Source of the DNA: an uncultured Chloroflexota bacterium
GTDB lineage: Bacteria > Chloroflexota > Anaerolineae > Anaerolineales > Anaerolineaceae
NCBI GenBank assembly: GCA_902795255.1
Contig: CADBKS010000031.1
Location: 1-28,458, forward strand
Reading direction: 5' to 3'
DNA length: 28,458 bases
This document shows positions 15,325-22,576 of the stretch, piece after piece. Made by a program: the position numbers and the translations under genes. How positions within the stretch are numbered: position 1 is the stretch's first letter; every line of letters starts with the position of its first letter. The notes under the pieces were generated by a model that worked only from the letters and a program-made list of their open reading frames with translations, made no database searches and was not told the DNA's origin.

Positions 15325-16785
15325 CTAATTGTCGGCCCGGTTGTATCCGTTCTTCATATGTTTGCTGGACTCGAGCAGGATCTTGTTCAGCGTATCGGTC
15401 GTCTGTTCCTTCGCCATCGCGCTGAGCTTTTCGTTGGCTTCCGCGGTCAGGCTCCAGTCGCCGCTTTCCGCCATCTTCCGGTCGTATTCGCGGATGATCT
15501 GACGGCCTTTGGTGACGACCGCCTTATGGTAGCGTTCGATCATCTGGATGCAGGAGGCATAGTCATGGTCGGCCAGTGTGTCGATCAGGCGGCTGCCCCA
15601 GTAGAAGTTTTCGGTGGAGACGTCCGTCGTGACCTCGCTGAGGTATTTCGGCATGGCGGGCACGTTCGTATAGACCGGGAGCATCGTGCTGAAGGTCGTG
15701 GAACCGAAGCAGATCCATTCGATCCCGCGCAGCGGTTCGGCGGCCTCGCTGCGGATCTGGCAGATGGAGGTCACGCCGGTCCGGTTGATGCCGATGGAGC
15801 GGTAAATGCCGCGTTTGCCGGTGTCCTGCGCGGTGTAGGGGTCGTAGGGCGTCCCCTGATAATGCGCGGAGAGCAGGTATTTCACGTCTTCGGCGGCTAC
15901 TTTGCGGTCCGGGACCAGCGACCACGGGATGTTGTCGCTCTCCGGGTTGAATTCCGCGTCCGGACCGTCCCAGCGGTGGCTTTCCGGGGTCAGATAGCGG
16001 CCCATGAACCAGGCGCGAGGGGTGTTGTAGATGTGGTCCATATCGGTGCGCGAACCGAAGATGTCCCGCGGGTTGAACTTTCCGTTTTGGTTCAGGTCCA
16101 GGCGGTTTTCGGCGATGAATTCGCGCAGGTCCGCCGAACACAGGTTTTCCTTCTGTTCACCGAAAGCGTCATCAAGGTCAAAGCCGTCCATGCCGAACTG
16201 GTTCGGGTTGATCACGACGGCCTCGTCCGGGACCCTGCGGGCGATCCAGTGATGTCCGCCGATGGTTTCCAGCCACCAGGCCTCATCCGCGTCGTTGAAG
16301 GCGATGCCGTTGGACTCATAGGTGCCGTACTGTTCGAGCAAGGAGCCCAGACGCAGGACGCCTTCCCGGGCGCTGCGGATGTAGGGCAGCACCAGAACGA
16401 CGATGTCCTCTTCGCCGATCCCGCCGGGGATCTCCTTCTTCCGGCCTTTGGCTTCCTGCAGTTCGACCAGCGGGTCCGCTGCCAGGACGCGGGGATTGGA
16501 GGTGATGGTTTCCGTGGCGGTCATGCCGACATTGGCTTCATTGATGCCGGTGGCAGCCCAGATGCCGCGTTTGGGGTCCACGCTGGGGCAGGCGGTGTAG
16601 CGCATCGGATCGTCGGGGAGTTCGATCTCCACATGGGAGAGGACGCTCTTGTACTTGCGGGGCTGTTTTTTCGGCTCGACCGTGATCAGTTTTTTTACGT
16701 CAAAATGCCCGTCATCGGTACGGGCGACCATGGTTGAAAGATCATTGCTGGCCAGTTTTCCGACCAGAATCGTTGTGCAGGACAT
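15325..16785 (-). CDS. C69-family dipeptidase (PepD-like)
   Basis: 486 aa, full length for the family. The protein starts MSCTTILVGKLASNDLSTMV, with Cys3 as the predicted N-terminal nucleophile after processing; TARTDD-like (VARTDDGHFDVKK), RGIWAATGINEANVGMTATE, GGIGEEDIVVLVLPY and the AWWLETIGGHHWIARRVPD segment are typical of C69 (Ntn-hydrolase) peptidases. It hydrolyses dipeptides in the cytoplasm and so supports use of peptides as a nitrogen source. AAAGGATC lies about 7 nt before the ATG. It has its own terminator and appears monocistronic. Confidence 0.93.
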   Translation of the reverse strand: MSCTTILVGKLASNDLSTMVARTDDGHFDVKKLITVEPKKQPRKYKSVLSHVEIELPDDPMRYTACPSVDPKRGIWAATGINEANVGMTATETITSNPRVLAADPLVELQEAKGRKKEIPGGIGEEDIVVLVLPYIRSAREGVLRLGSLLEQYGTYESNGIAFNDADEAWWLETIGGHHWIARRVPDEAVVINPNQFGMDGFDLDDAFGEQKENLCSADLREFIAENRLDLNQNGKFNPRDIFGSRTDMDHIYNTPRAWFMGRYLTPESHRWDGPDAEFNPESDNIPWSLVPDRKVAAEDVKYLLSAHYQGTPYDPYTAQDTGKRGIYRSIGINRTGVTSICQIRSEAAEPLRGIEWICFGSTTFSTMLPVYTNVPAMPKYLSEVTTDVSTENFYWGSRLIDTLADHDYASCIQMIERYHKAVVTKGRQIIREYDRKMAESGDWSLTAEANEKLSAMAKEQTTDTLNKILLESSKHMKNGYNRADN

Positions 16786-16799
16786 ATTCGGATCCTTTC

Positions 16800-17119
16800 T
16801 TTATCCTGAGTGATAACAGAGCTCACTTTGGCGTGTACGCGGCAATCGGAAGTGAGTGCTTCGCACAGGGCGCGGCCCGATCGTTCATGTGTTTGCGTAA
16901 GTTAGCTGCCGCGCCAGGTTTATTTAGCCGGGGCCGATCGGGCTGGCCTGGCGGCCACCCGTCGGCCCCGGCACCCCGGTTATTGTGTCAGGGTCGACAG
17001 ATTATGCGGAACATTAGATCCGCTCCGGTTAGTGTGTCATTGATAACAGATTCGTTTCCACTCACTGTTCATCATTCGCCGCATCTGTTTGCGGCGCTGA
17101 TTTTATCCTGAGTGATAAC
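16800..17119. repeat. 18-nt direct repeats flanking element copy E
   Basis: TTTATCCTGAGTGATAAC is present at 16800-16817 and again, without change, at 17102-17119. The block between them begins with copy E at once. This could be a target-site duplication or a recombination footprint. The 16991-17101 part contains a small GCGCCG-rich hairpin and no gene. Confidence 0.75.
16818..16990 (+). repeat. Dispersed structured element, copy E
   Basis: The first stem CTCACTT / AAGTGAG is intact though the loop has diverged. The long hairpin is GCCGGGGCCGA / TCGGCCCCGGC, an 11-bp perfect stem that differs at several paired positions from the other copies. The GGCGCGGC / GCCGCGCC stem is kept. The right end is missing. 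Confidence 0.8.
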
Positions 17120-17214
17120 TGTCAGCATTATATCCCTGTTCGGGGGCTTTGGCAATCCTGCCGGGGTGAAGTCCGGGAGTTCAGGAAAAAATTCACAAAA
17201 GCCGGAAACCGCAC

Positions 17215-17243
17215 TTGAAATTATTTCCGATATATGGTAAGCT
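17215..17243 (+). promoter_or_regulatory. Promoter of the DtxR-like regulator
   Basis: TTGAAA (17215-17220), 17-nt spacer, TAAGCT (17238-17243) with TG one base upstream (extended -10). Confidence 0.6.
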
Positions 17244-17276
17244 TTAACTAACTATTTGCTGGTGAGGAAAAATAAG

Positions 17277-17651
17277 ATGGAGATCCATGAATCCGGGGAA
17301 ATGTATCTGGAAACGATCCTGCTGCTGTCCAAAAGGTCGCCTTATGTGCGGGCGATCGATATCAGTTCGCACATGGGCTTCTCCAAACCCTCCGTCAGCC
17401 GCGGGCTGGGGATCCTGAAAAGGAGCGGATATATCACGGTCGACAGCGGCGGTGCGGTGGAGCTGACGGAAACCGGGCGTGCTATCGCCGAGGAGATCTA
17501 TGACCGCCACCAGACGCTCACGGCGGGCCTGATGAAGCTCGGCGTGGATGAGGAAACGGCGTCCGAAGATGCCTGCCGGATGGAGCACTACATCTCCCGG
17601 AAATCCTTCAGCGCGATCAAAAAATACCTGAGTGAAAAGCTGCCGGACTGA
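17277..17651 (+). CDS. DtxR/MntR-family metal-dependent regulator, iron-type ligand set
   Basis: 124 aa, a two-domain protein without the C-terminal SH3 domain, like MntR in size. The winged helix is VRAIDISSHMGFSKPSVSRGLGILKRSGYI. Metal-site positions read Met9, Glu12, His78, Cys100, Glu103 and His104 (GEMYLE near the start; DACRMEH later). In MntR the first and the Cys position are Asp and Glu; Met and Cys are found in the iron sensors DtxR and IdeR. So an iron-type specificity is inferred. The ATG at 17277 is 6 nt after GAGGAAA. It stands alone, and its targets are not clear from context. Confidence 0.87.
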   Translation: MEIHESGEMYLETILLLSKRSPYVRAIDISSHMGFSKPSVSRGLGILKRSGYITVDSGGAVELTETGRAIAEEIYDRHQTLTAGLMKLGVDEETASEDACRMEHYISRKSFSAIKKYLSEKLPD

Positions 17652-18108
17652 CCGGCGCTTTTTGATCCGGTCCCGCGTCACGCGAAAAGCTCTTATTGTG
17701 TAAGAGAAAACTGCCTGATCAGCTGGCGAAATCCCGGGCTTTCAGTATTTTGATTCAAACACATATGATCCGGGAAATGACCACCCTTTGAATCCCCTTT
17801 GTCATAGGATATTCAAAAGACAGATGTCTCTTCAATTTGTGTTGGTATTGACAGGTGTTTGTTATTTGAACCATCAAATATCATCCTGACAAACCGGAAT
17901 TTAGAGGACAGACGGCACATGGGCGTGACGGCCGAAGTGAGTCAGATGTACCAGGTACCATTGACTCACTAAATGAGTCAATGGTACCTGGTACATCTGA
18001 CTCACTTTTCTGTCGATGGGGATATTTCTCTGCTCTGTTTTTTGTCATCAAATCCGGCGGAAAAGCTGCTTTGGTGTGAAAATTGAACCATTGTTATGAC
18101 GGAGCGTT
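17652..18108. other. Spacer between the DtxR-like gene and ecfA1
   Basis: No gene. It holds a small TATTTGA / TCAAATA hairpin (17863-17869 / 17874-17880), a TTGACA at about 17848 without a convincing -10 partner, and the 73-nt perfect hairpin listed separately. The region is AT-richer than the genes around it. Confidence 0.5.
17935..18007. repeat. Perfect 34-bp-stem hairpin upstream of ecfA1
   Basis: The 34 nt at 17935-17968 are the exact reverse complement of 17974-18007; the loop is CTAAA. The arms contain four TGAGTCA/TGACTCA motifs and nested GTACCAGGTACC palindromes. TTTTC follows on the plus strand. It could act as a terminator, a protein-binding cruciform or a mobile palindromic repeat. 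It ends about 100 nt before ecfA1. Confidence 0.9.
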
Positions 18109-18927
18109 ATGGATCAGATCATCGCCGAAGACCTCACCTTTTCCTATGACGGGAGCAGCACCCAGCTGGACGGGCTGAATTTCAGCATCCCGGCCGGCAA
18201 TTTTGTCGTGCTGCTGGGCAGGAACGGCTGCGGGAAGTCCACGCTTGCCCGCCATATGAACGGCCTGCTGCTGCCCGTCTCTGGAAAAATGACGGTCTGC
18301 GGGATGGATACCGCGGATCCGGAGCATCTGCCGGAGATCCGCAGACGCTGCGGGATGGTCTTCCAGAACCCGGAGAACCAGTTCGTCTCCCCGGTCGTTG
18401 AGGAGGACCTGCGCTTCGGACTGCGGAATTTCGGCTTCCCGGAACGTGAGATCCCGGAACGGGTCCGCACGGCCCTCGCGCAGGTGGAAATGCAGGGGTA
18501 TGAGCGGCGGAACCCGCAGCTGCTTTCGGGCGGACAAAAACAGCGCATCGCGCTGGCGGGTGTCCTGGCGGTCTCTCCGGATATTCTGGTCTTTGATGAA
18601 GTCACCGCGATGCTGGATCCGCAGGGACGGCGGACTGTCCTGCGGCAGATGTATGAACTGCATGAAAAGCAGGGGAAAACGATCGTGATGATCACCCAGC
18701 GGCCGGAGGAAGCCGACCGGGTCGACCGCATCCTGCTGATGGATTCCGGCCGGATCGTCGCGGACGGGACCCCGCGGGAAGTGCTGACGGACGCGCCGCT
18801 GCTGACCTCCTGCGGGCTGCGTCCTCCTTTCAGTGTGCGCCTGTGGATGGAGGTCCGGGACCTGCTGCCGAAGGACGCGCAGTGTCCGCTGAATATCAGG
18901 GAGGCCACGGATCTGCTATGCCGCTGA
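18109..18927 (+). CDS. ecfA1: ECF transporter ATPase A1, switch His replaced by Gln
   Basis: 272 aa. Walker A GRNGCGKST (37-45), Q-loop Gln86 in VFQNPENQF, signature LSGGQKQR (139-146), Walker B ILVFDE (159-164) and D-loop MLDP. The position of the switch histidine reads MITQRPEEAD, so Gln197 replaces His. The protein powers vitamin uptake with EcfA2 and EcfT. CGGAG lies 4 nt before the ATG. The gene overlaps ecfA2 by 10 nt and so is the first gene of an A1-A2-T operon. With ATP site residues otherwise intact, the site using Gln197 may be slow or non-hydrolytic (inference). Confidence 0.93.
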   Translation: MDQIIAEDLTFSYDGSSTQLDGLNFSIPAGNFVVLLGRNGCGKSTLARHMNGLLLPVSGKMTVCGMDTADPEHLPEIRRRCGMVFQNPENQFVSPVVEEDLRFGLRNFGFPEREIPERVRTALAQVEMQGYERRNPQLLSGGQKQRIALAGVLAVSPDILVFDEVTAMLDPQGRRTVLRQMYELHEKQGKTIVMITQRPEEADRVDRILLMDSGRIVADGTPREVLTDAPLLTSCGLRPPFSVRLWMEVRDLLPKDAQCPLNIREATDLLCR

Positions 18928-19736
18928 CGCTTGATCATATCAGCTGTGTTTATTATCCGGGAACGGTCATCGAAACGGCGGCGCTTTCCGGGGTCAGTCT
19001 GCGTCTGGAACCGGGCGAGTTCGTCGGCCTGATGGGTCCGACGGGCTGCGGAAAGTCCACGCTCCTGCAGATCGCGGCGGGCCTGATCGAACCGACCGGC
19101 GGGACCGTCACTGCGGACGGCGTCACCGGCATGGTCTTTCAGAACCCGGACCACCAGCTGTTTGAATCCACGCTGGAGCGGGAGATCGCTTTTGCACCGA
19201 AATGTCAGGGCCTGAGTGAAGACGCGGTCCGGGTAAGGGTGGATGAGGCTCTGCGCTCGGTCGGGCTGGATGATCCGGAGCTCCGGGAACGGTCGCCTTT
19301 CGCGCTTTCCGGCGGTGAAAAGCGCCGCGCGGTCCTTGCCGGGATCCTTTCGATGGATCCGCGCTACCTGCTGCTGGATGAGCCGCTGGCAGGGCTGGAT
19401 GCCGAGGGAACGGAGATCATGCTCTCCTGCCTTGAAAAACGCCGTCAGAACGGCGCGGGGATCCTGATGGCCGCCCATGATCCGGATGTGATCTGCGAAT
19501 ACGCTACCCGGGTGATCCGCATGGAAAACGGGCGGATCCTCTTTGATGGGACGCCTGAAGAGGCCTTTGCCGAGCGCAATAATCCCGGCACCGACCTGCC
19601 GGAGCTGGGACATGTCCGTGAAACGCTGGTCCGTCTGCGCCGGGCCGGGCTGGATCTGCCGGACGGGATCACCCGCTTCAGTGAGCTCACCGCCGCGCTG
19701 CGTGCGGTCCTGGCGGAAAGGGGGCGGCATGTTTGA
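18918..19736 (+). CDS. ecfA2: ECF transporter ATPase A2
   Basis: 272 aa from the ATG at 18918, which lies inside the end of ecfA1; an open frame continues upstream but begins in ecfA1 sequence. Walker A GPTGCGKST (40-48), VFQNPDHQ, signature LSGGEKRR (130-137), Walker B YLLLDEP (150-156) and switch His187 in AAHDPD are all present. Overlap with the neighbours on both sides (10 nt and 8 nt) shows translational coupling. It forms the heterodimeric motor with EcfA1. Confidence 0.94.
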   Translation: MPLTLDHISCVYYPGTVIETAALSGVSLRLEPGEFVGLMGPTGCGKSTLLQIAAGLIEPTGGTVTADGVTGMVFQNPDHQLFESTLEREIAFAPKCQGLSEDAVRVRVDEALRSVGLDDPELRERSPFALSGGEKRRAVLAGILSMDPRYLLLDEPLAGLDAEGTEIMLSCLEKRRQNGAGILMAAHDPDVICEYATRVIRMENGRILFDGTPEEAFAERNNPGTDLPELGHVRETLVRLRRAGLDLPDGITRFSELTAALRAVLAERGRHV

Positions 19737-20421
19737 CCCGCTGGCCGGTGCCTATCTGCCGCTGGATACGCCGCTGCACCGGATGCGTCCGGTGGTCAAG
19801 ATGGCCGTCTTTCTCGGGCTGGTTCTGTTGGCTTCCCTCGGCGGTTTCCCCGGAAAAGCCATCGTGCTGCTCATCACGCTCATCGCGGCCCGCATTGCAC
19901 AGACGCCCCTGCGGGAGCTTTTCCGTTCCCTGAAGGCGATCCTGCCGTTCCTGACGCTGATCCTGCTGATGAACTCCCTCTTCTTTCACGGGGAGCATGT
20001 CCTGTGGGAATGGCGCTTCATCTGTATTTCCCGTGAGGGGATCATGCAGGGCGTTTCGATCGCGCTGGTGATGGCCGAGCTCGTCATGCTCAGCCTGATC
20101 CTGCGGAAAACGACCACGCCCCTGGAGATGACGGATGCCATCGTCCGGATGATGAGCCCGCTCAAAAAGATCGGGGTGGATACGGAGGAGTTCGGTCTGC
20201 TGCTTTCCGTTTCGATCCAGTTCATACCTGTCCTGCAGGAGGAAAGCCGGATGATCATCCGCGCCCAGAATGCCCGCGGCGCGAAGGTGAATACCGGAAA
20301 TATAATGCAGCGGGTCCGTTCCGTGATCCCGCTGGTGATCCCGATCATCGTCAGCGCCTTCCGCCGCGGCGACGAACTCTCCCAGGCCCTTCTGGCCCGC
20401 GGCTACCGGGAGAAAAAGTAA
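19729..20421 (+). CDS. ecfT: ECF transporter transmembrane coupling protein T
   Basis: 230 aa. About five membrane segments and the two coupling-helix motifs ARGAKV and ARGYRE near the C-terminus identify EcfT, which joins the ATPases to exchangeable S components. The ATG at 19729 follows AAAGGGGG and overlaps the ecfA2 stop by 8 nt. It ends the operon, since a terminator follows 13 nt later. A housekeeping, shared ECF module of group II type is the most likely reading, as no S gene is inside the operon. Confidence 0.93.
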   Translation: MFDPLAGAYLPLDTPLHRMRPVVKMAVFLGLVLLASLGGFPGKAIVLLITLIAARIAQTPLRELFRSLKAILPFLTLILLMNSLFFHGEHVLWEWRFICISREGIMQGVSIALVMAELVMLSLILRKTTTPLEMTDAIVRMMSPLKKIGVDTEEFGLLLSVSIQFIPVLQEESRMIIRAQNARGAKVNTGNIMQRVRSVIPLVIPIIVSAFRRGDELSQALLARGYREKK

Positions 20422-20433
20422 GCTTTGGGATCC

Positions 20434-20475
20434 CCTGCTGCCGTAAAGCGGAGCAGGTCCCTCTTTATCTTTTTA
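20434..20475 (+). terminator. Terminator of the ecfA1A2T operon
   Basis: CCTGCT (20434-20439) with CCG (20441-20443) pairs with CGGAGCAGG (20449-20457), one base bulged, and a T-rich tract (CTCTTTATCTTTTT) follows. Confidence 0.8.
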
Positions 20476-20523
20476 TCCTTAAATACTACAGCCCGTCCGT
20501 ATGGTTTTGCCGGCTCTTATTTA

Positions 20524-20800
20524 TAAGAGCTCACTTTGATATGCACATGGCATTCGAAAGTGAGTGCTTCGCATAAGGCGCGGCACAAACGCTCGTGTGT
20601 TTGCATAAGTGACCTGCACCGTAAGGTGCGGACTGCGTCCGCGCCTGTTTATATGCGGTGCAGGAGCTTCGCAGCGCCTGGTTTAATTAGCCGGGGCACG
20701 GACCGGCTAAAGCCACCCGTTGCTCCCGGCACCCCCGGTTGCAATTTGGCTGAGAAGAAAATTTTGTTTGTCCACCCCTGGCTCTTAATCAGACTAACCC
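20524..20800 (+). repeat. Dispersed structured element, copy F
   Basis: Both ends are present: TAAGAGCTCACTTTGAT and GCTCTTAATCAGACT, and TAAGAGC pairs exactly with GCTCTTA, closing the whole element. The first hairpin CTCACTTT / AAAGTGAG is perfect. It includes the CCTGCACCG / CGGTGCAGG module with inner GCGGAC-TGC-GTCCGC as in copy D, and a slightly decayed long hairpin. It lies between the ecf terminator and the S-component gene. Confidence 0.87.
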
Positions 20801-20947
20801 CATATATAACGGCAGTGTCCTTATACGAACATTTTTTCCGTTTGGCCCGGAAGTTGCATATTACCCATATGCCGAAGCAGACGCTTTGAAAATCTGACCA
20901 TTGGGATGGTTTTGAAGCGAATGTAAATTTCAGCAAAAGGAATTTTT

Positions 20948-21475
20948 ATGTCAAGCGTAAAGAAAACCGTATTTACCGCAGTCTGCGCCGCCCTTTGTGT
21001 GGTGCTGCCGATCGCGTTCCATGCCTTTCCGAACGGTGGATCCATCTTTTCCCCGATGCATATCCCGGTCCTGCTCTGCGGGCTGATCTGCGGGGCCCGC
21101 TACGGGCTGCTGTGCGGGATCATCGGGCCGCTGCTCTCTTCTCTGATCACGGGAATGCCGGGGCCGGCTTATATGCCGCAGATGATGATCGAACTGGCTG
21201 CTTACGGCCTGTTCACCGGGCTTTTCGCGAATATCATCCGCACCGGCAAAGGGCTTGTTGACCTGATGTGCTCCCTGATCTGCGGGATGCTGATCGGGCG
21301 TGTGATCGCCGGTGCCGCCCGGGCGCTGATCTTCGCGCGGGGCACTTACACCATGGCTGCGTGGGTGGCTTCATTTTTTGTGAACGCGGTCCCGGGGATC
21401 ATCCTGCATGTGCTGCTGATCCCGGCCGTGATCTACGCGCTGCAGAAGACCCGCCTGATCCCGGAGCGGTTCTGA
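20948..21475 (+). CDS. ECF transporter S component, substrate unknown
   Basis: 175 aa with about six membrane segments. IFSPMHIPVLLCGLICGARYGLLCG-type sequence and SLITGMPGPAYMPQMMIELAAYGL are characteristic of ECF S components. The ligand (a vitamin or related compound) cannot be named from sequence alone. AAAAGGAA lies about 6 nt before the ATG. It is not in the ecfA1A2T operon, being separated by a terminator and element copy F, but is close enough to be used by that module. Confidence 0.88.
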   Translation: MSSVKKTVFTAVCAALCVVLPIAFHAFPNGGSIFSPMHIPVLLCGLICGARYGLLCGIIGPLLSSLITGMPGPAYMPQMMIELAAYGLFTGLFANIIRTGKGLVDLMCSLICGMLIGRVIAGAARALIFARGTYTMAAWVASFFVNAVPGIILHVLLIPAVIYALQKTRLIPERF

Positions 21476-21477
21476 TC

Positions 21478-21515
21478 TTCCCGGACCGGAAATTAAACTC
21501 CGGGAACGGGTTTTT
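21478..21515 (+). terminator. Terminator of the S-component gene
   Basis: TTCCCGG (21478-21484) pairs with CCGGGAA (21500-21506); five T residues follow at 21511-21515. Confidence 0.72.
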
Positions 21516-21541
21516 GACAAAAAACGTCTGAATTGTAAAGA
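21514..21541 (+). promoter_or_regulatory. Promoter of the GH25 gene
   Basis: A perfect TTGACA (21514-21519), 16-nt spacer and TAAAGA (21536-21541). The -35 box overlaps the T run of the preceding terminator. Confidence 0.55.
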
Positions 21542-21584
21542 TTGGCATGCAAATTGCTACATTAGGAAACAGGAAACAAAAACG

Positions 21585-22268
21585 ATGAGCAGATTAAGAG
21601 CACTGGGAGCAGACATCAGCCTTTGGCAGGGGAATCCGGACTTTGTGAAGATGAAAAAAGCCGGCGTTTCCTTCGTCTACATCAAAGCCAGTCAGAACAT
21701 GTGGTACGACCGGTCTTTCAAGACCAGCTGGCAGGCGGCGAAAGATGCGGGGCTGCTCCGCGGGGCATACCATTTCTATGATATGCGCGACGGCTCGGAT
21801 ACGCCGAAGCACCAGGCGGAATATTTCGCCAATCTGCTCGCGGATGATCCCGGTGAGCTTCTGCCGGTGATGGATTTCGAATGTCCCGGTGTGGCAGGGT
21901 ATCCGGATTATCCGGGCCATGATCAGTCCGATAAGATCGTCCGCCAGTTTTCCGAAAAGGTGAAAAACATTTTGGGCGTGCTGCCGATGCTTTACACGAA
22001 CCTGGCCGGCATCACCCATCTGGATCCGCTGACCGAGCTGGTGCGCTCCATGGACCTGTGGATCGCCTGGTATAACCTGACTTCCCACCATCCGAAGTAC
22101 GGCGTATGGCCGAACTGGCGGGTGTGGCAGTACAAGACCACCGGAGACGGCTACGCCTTCGGTGTGGAATCGAAAGGCCTGGATATGAACGCCTTCAACG
22201 GGACCGTGGAAGACCTCTATGATTACGCGAACGGGCTGGGGCTTTCGAGGAAAAAACTGAGTTTGTAG
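21585..22268 (+). CDS. GH25 lysozyme (muramidase)
   Basis: 227 aa, a single GH25 domain. Asp10 in GADISLWQG, the FVYIKASQ strand, GAYHFYDM, and Asp97/Glu99 in VMDFEC are the catalytic-site motifs; the C-terminal WQYKTTGDGYAFG and LDMNAFNGT are typical. It hydrolyses the MurNAc-GlcNAc bond in peptidoglycan. There is no signal peptide and no wall-binding domain, so export would need a holin or another route, or the enzyme acts after lysis. No phage genes are nearby. AGGAAAC lies about 9 nt before the ATG. Confidence 0.93.
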   Translation: MSRLRALGADISLWQGNPDFVKMKKAGVSFVYIKASQNMWYDRSFKTSWQAAKDAGLLRGAYHFYDMRDGSDTPKHQAEYFANLLADDPGELLPVMDFECPGVAGYPDYPGHDQSDKIVRQFSEKVKNILGVLPMLYTNLAGITHLDPLTELVRSMDLWIAWYNLTSHHPKYGVWPNWRVWQYKTTGDGYAFGVESKGLDMNAFNGTVEDLYDYANGLGLSRKKLSL

Positions 22269-22269
22269 T

Positions 22270-22413
22270 AAACATAGTCGCGCCGAAAACTCTCTCTCTC
22301 CTTACAAAAAGGCGCGGGGTAAACTATGTTTCGTTTCGTTCTCTCTCCAGGAACGAATTCTAACCATTGTCATGAGGGTGTCCTTTCTCCGGGGCACCCT
22401 CGACATTATTAAA
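22270..22413. ncRNA. Candidate structured RNA: three hairpins with CU-rich (or GGAGA) loops
   Basis: Three stems follow one another after the GH25 stop: AAACATAGT / ACTATGTTT (22270-22278 / 22323-22331) enclosing GCGCC / GGCGC, TTCGTTC / GAACGAA near 22332-22358, and GAGGGTG / CACCCTC near 22374-22401. The plus-strand loops are CU-rich (CTCTCTCTCC, CTCTCTCC, CTTTCTCC). On the minus strand the same loops read GGAGAGAG, GGAGAGA and GGAGAAAG. Strand and ends are not certain, and no clear terminator or promoter fits. Confidence 0.4.
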
Positions 22414-22576
22414 CGCCCGGTACGCCGCTTTCCCGCAAAACCTCTCCAAAGTCCAATAAAACAGACCGGCAGGATCAAACGGATGGACACCCGTCCGGAT
22501 CTGAGCTAAAATAGAAATACAATGCGGAGCAAAGGCGTATCTGCCCCGGATCCCCGGAAATCGGAAGGAGGAAGAA

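Noticed and set aside
15358..16737. Plus-strand frame opposite the C69 dipeptidase gene
   Set aside because: Shadow frame; the minus strand has the family motifs and terminator.
18144..19730. Long minus-strand frame opposite ecfA1-ecfA2
   Set aside because: It spans two real genes in antisense and has no ribosome site or domain.
21585..22268. Prophage endolysin
   Set aside because: A GH25 lysozyme can belong to a phage, but no holin, structural or integrase genes are near, so a prophage remnant cannot be supported.
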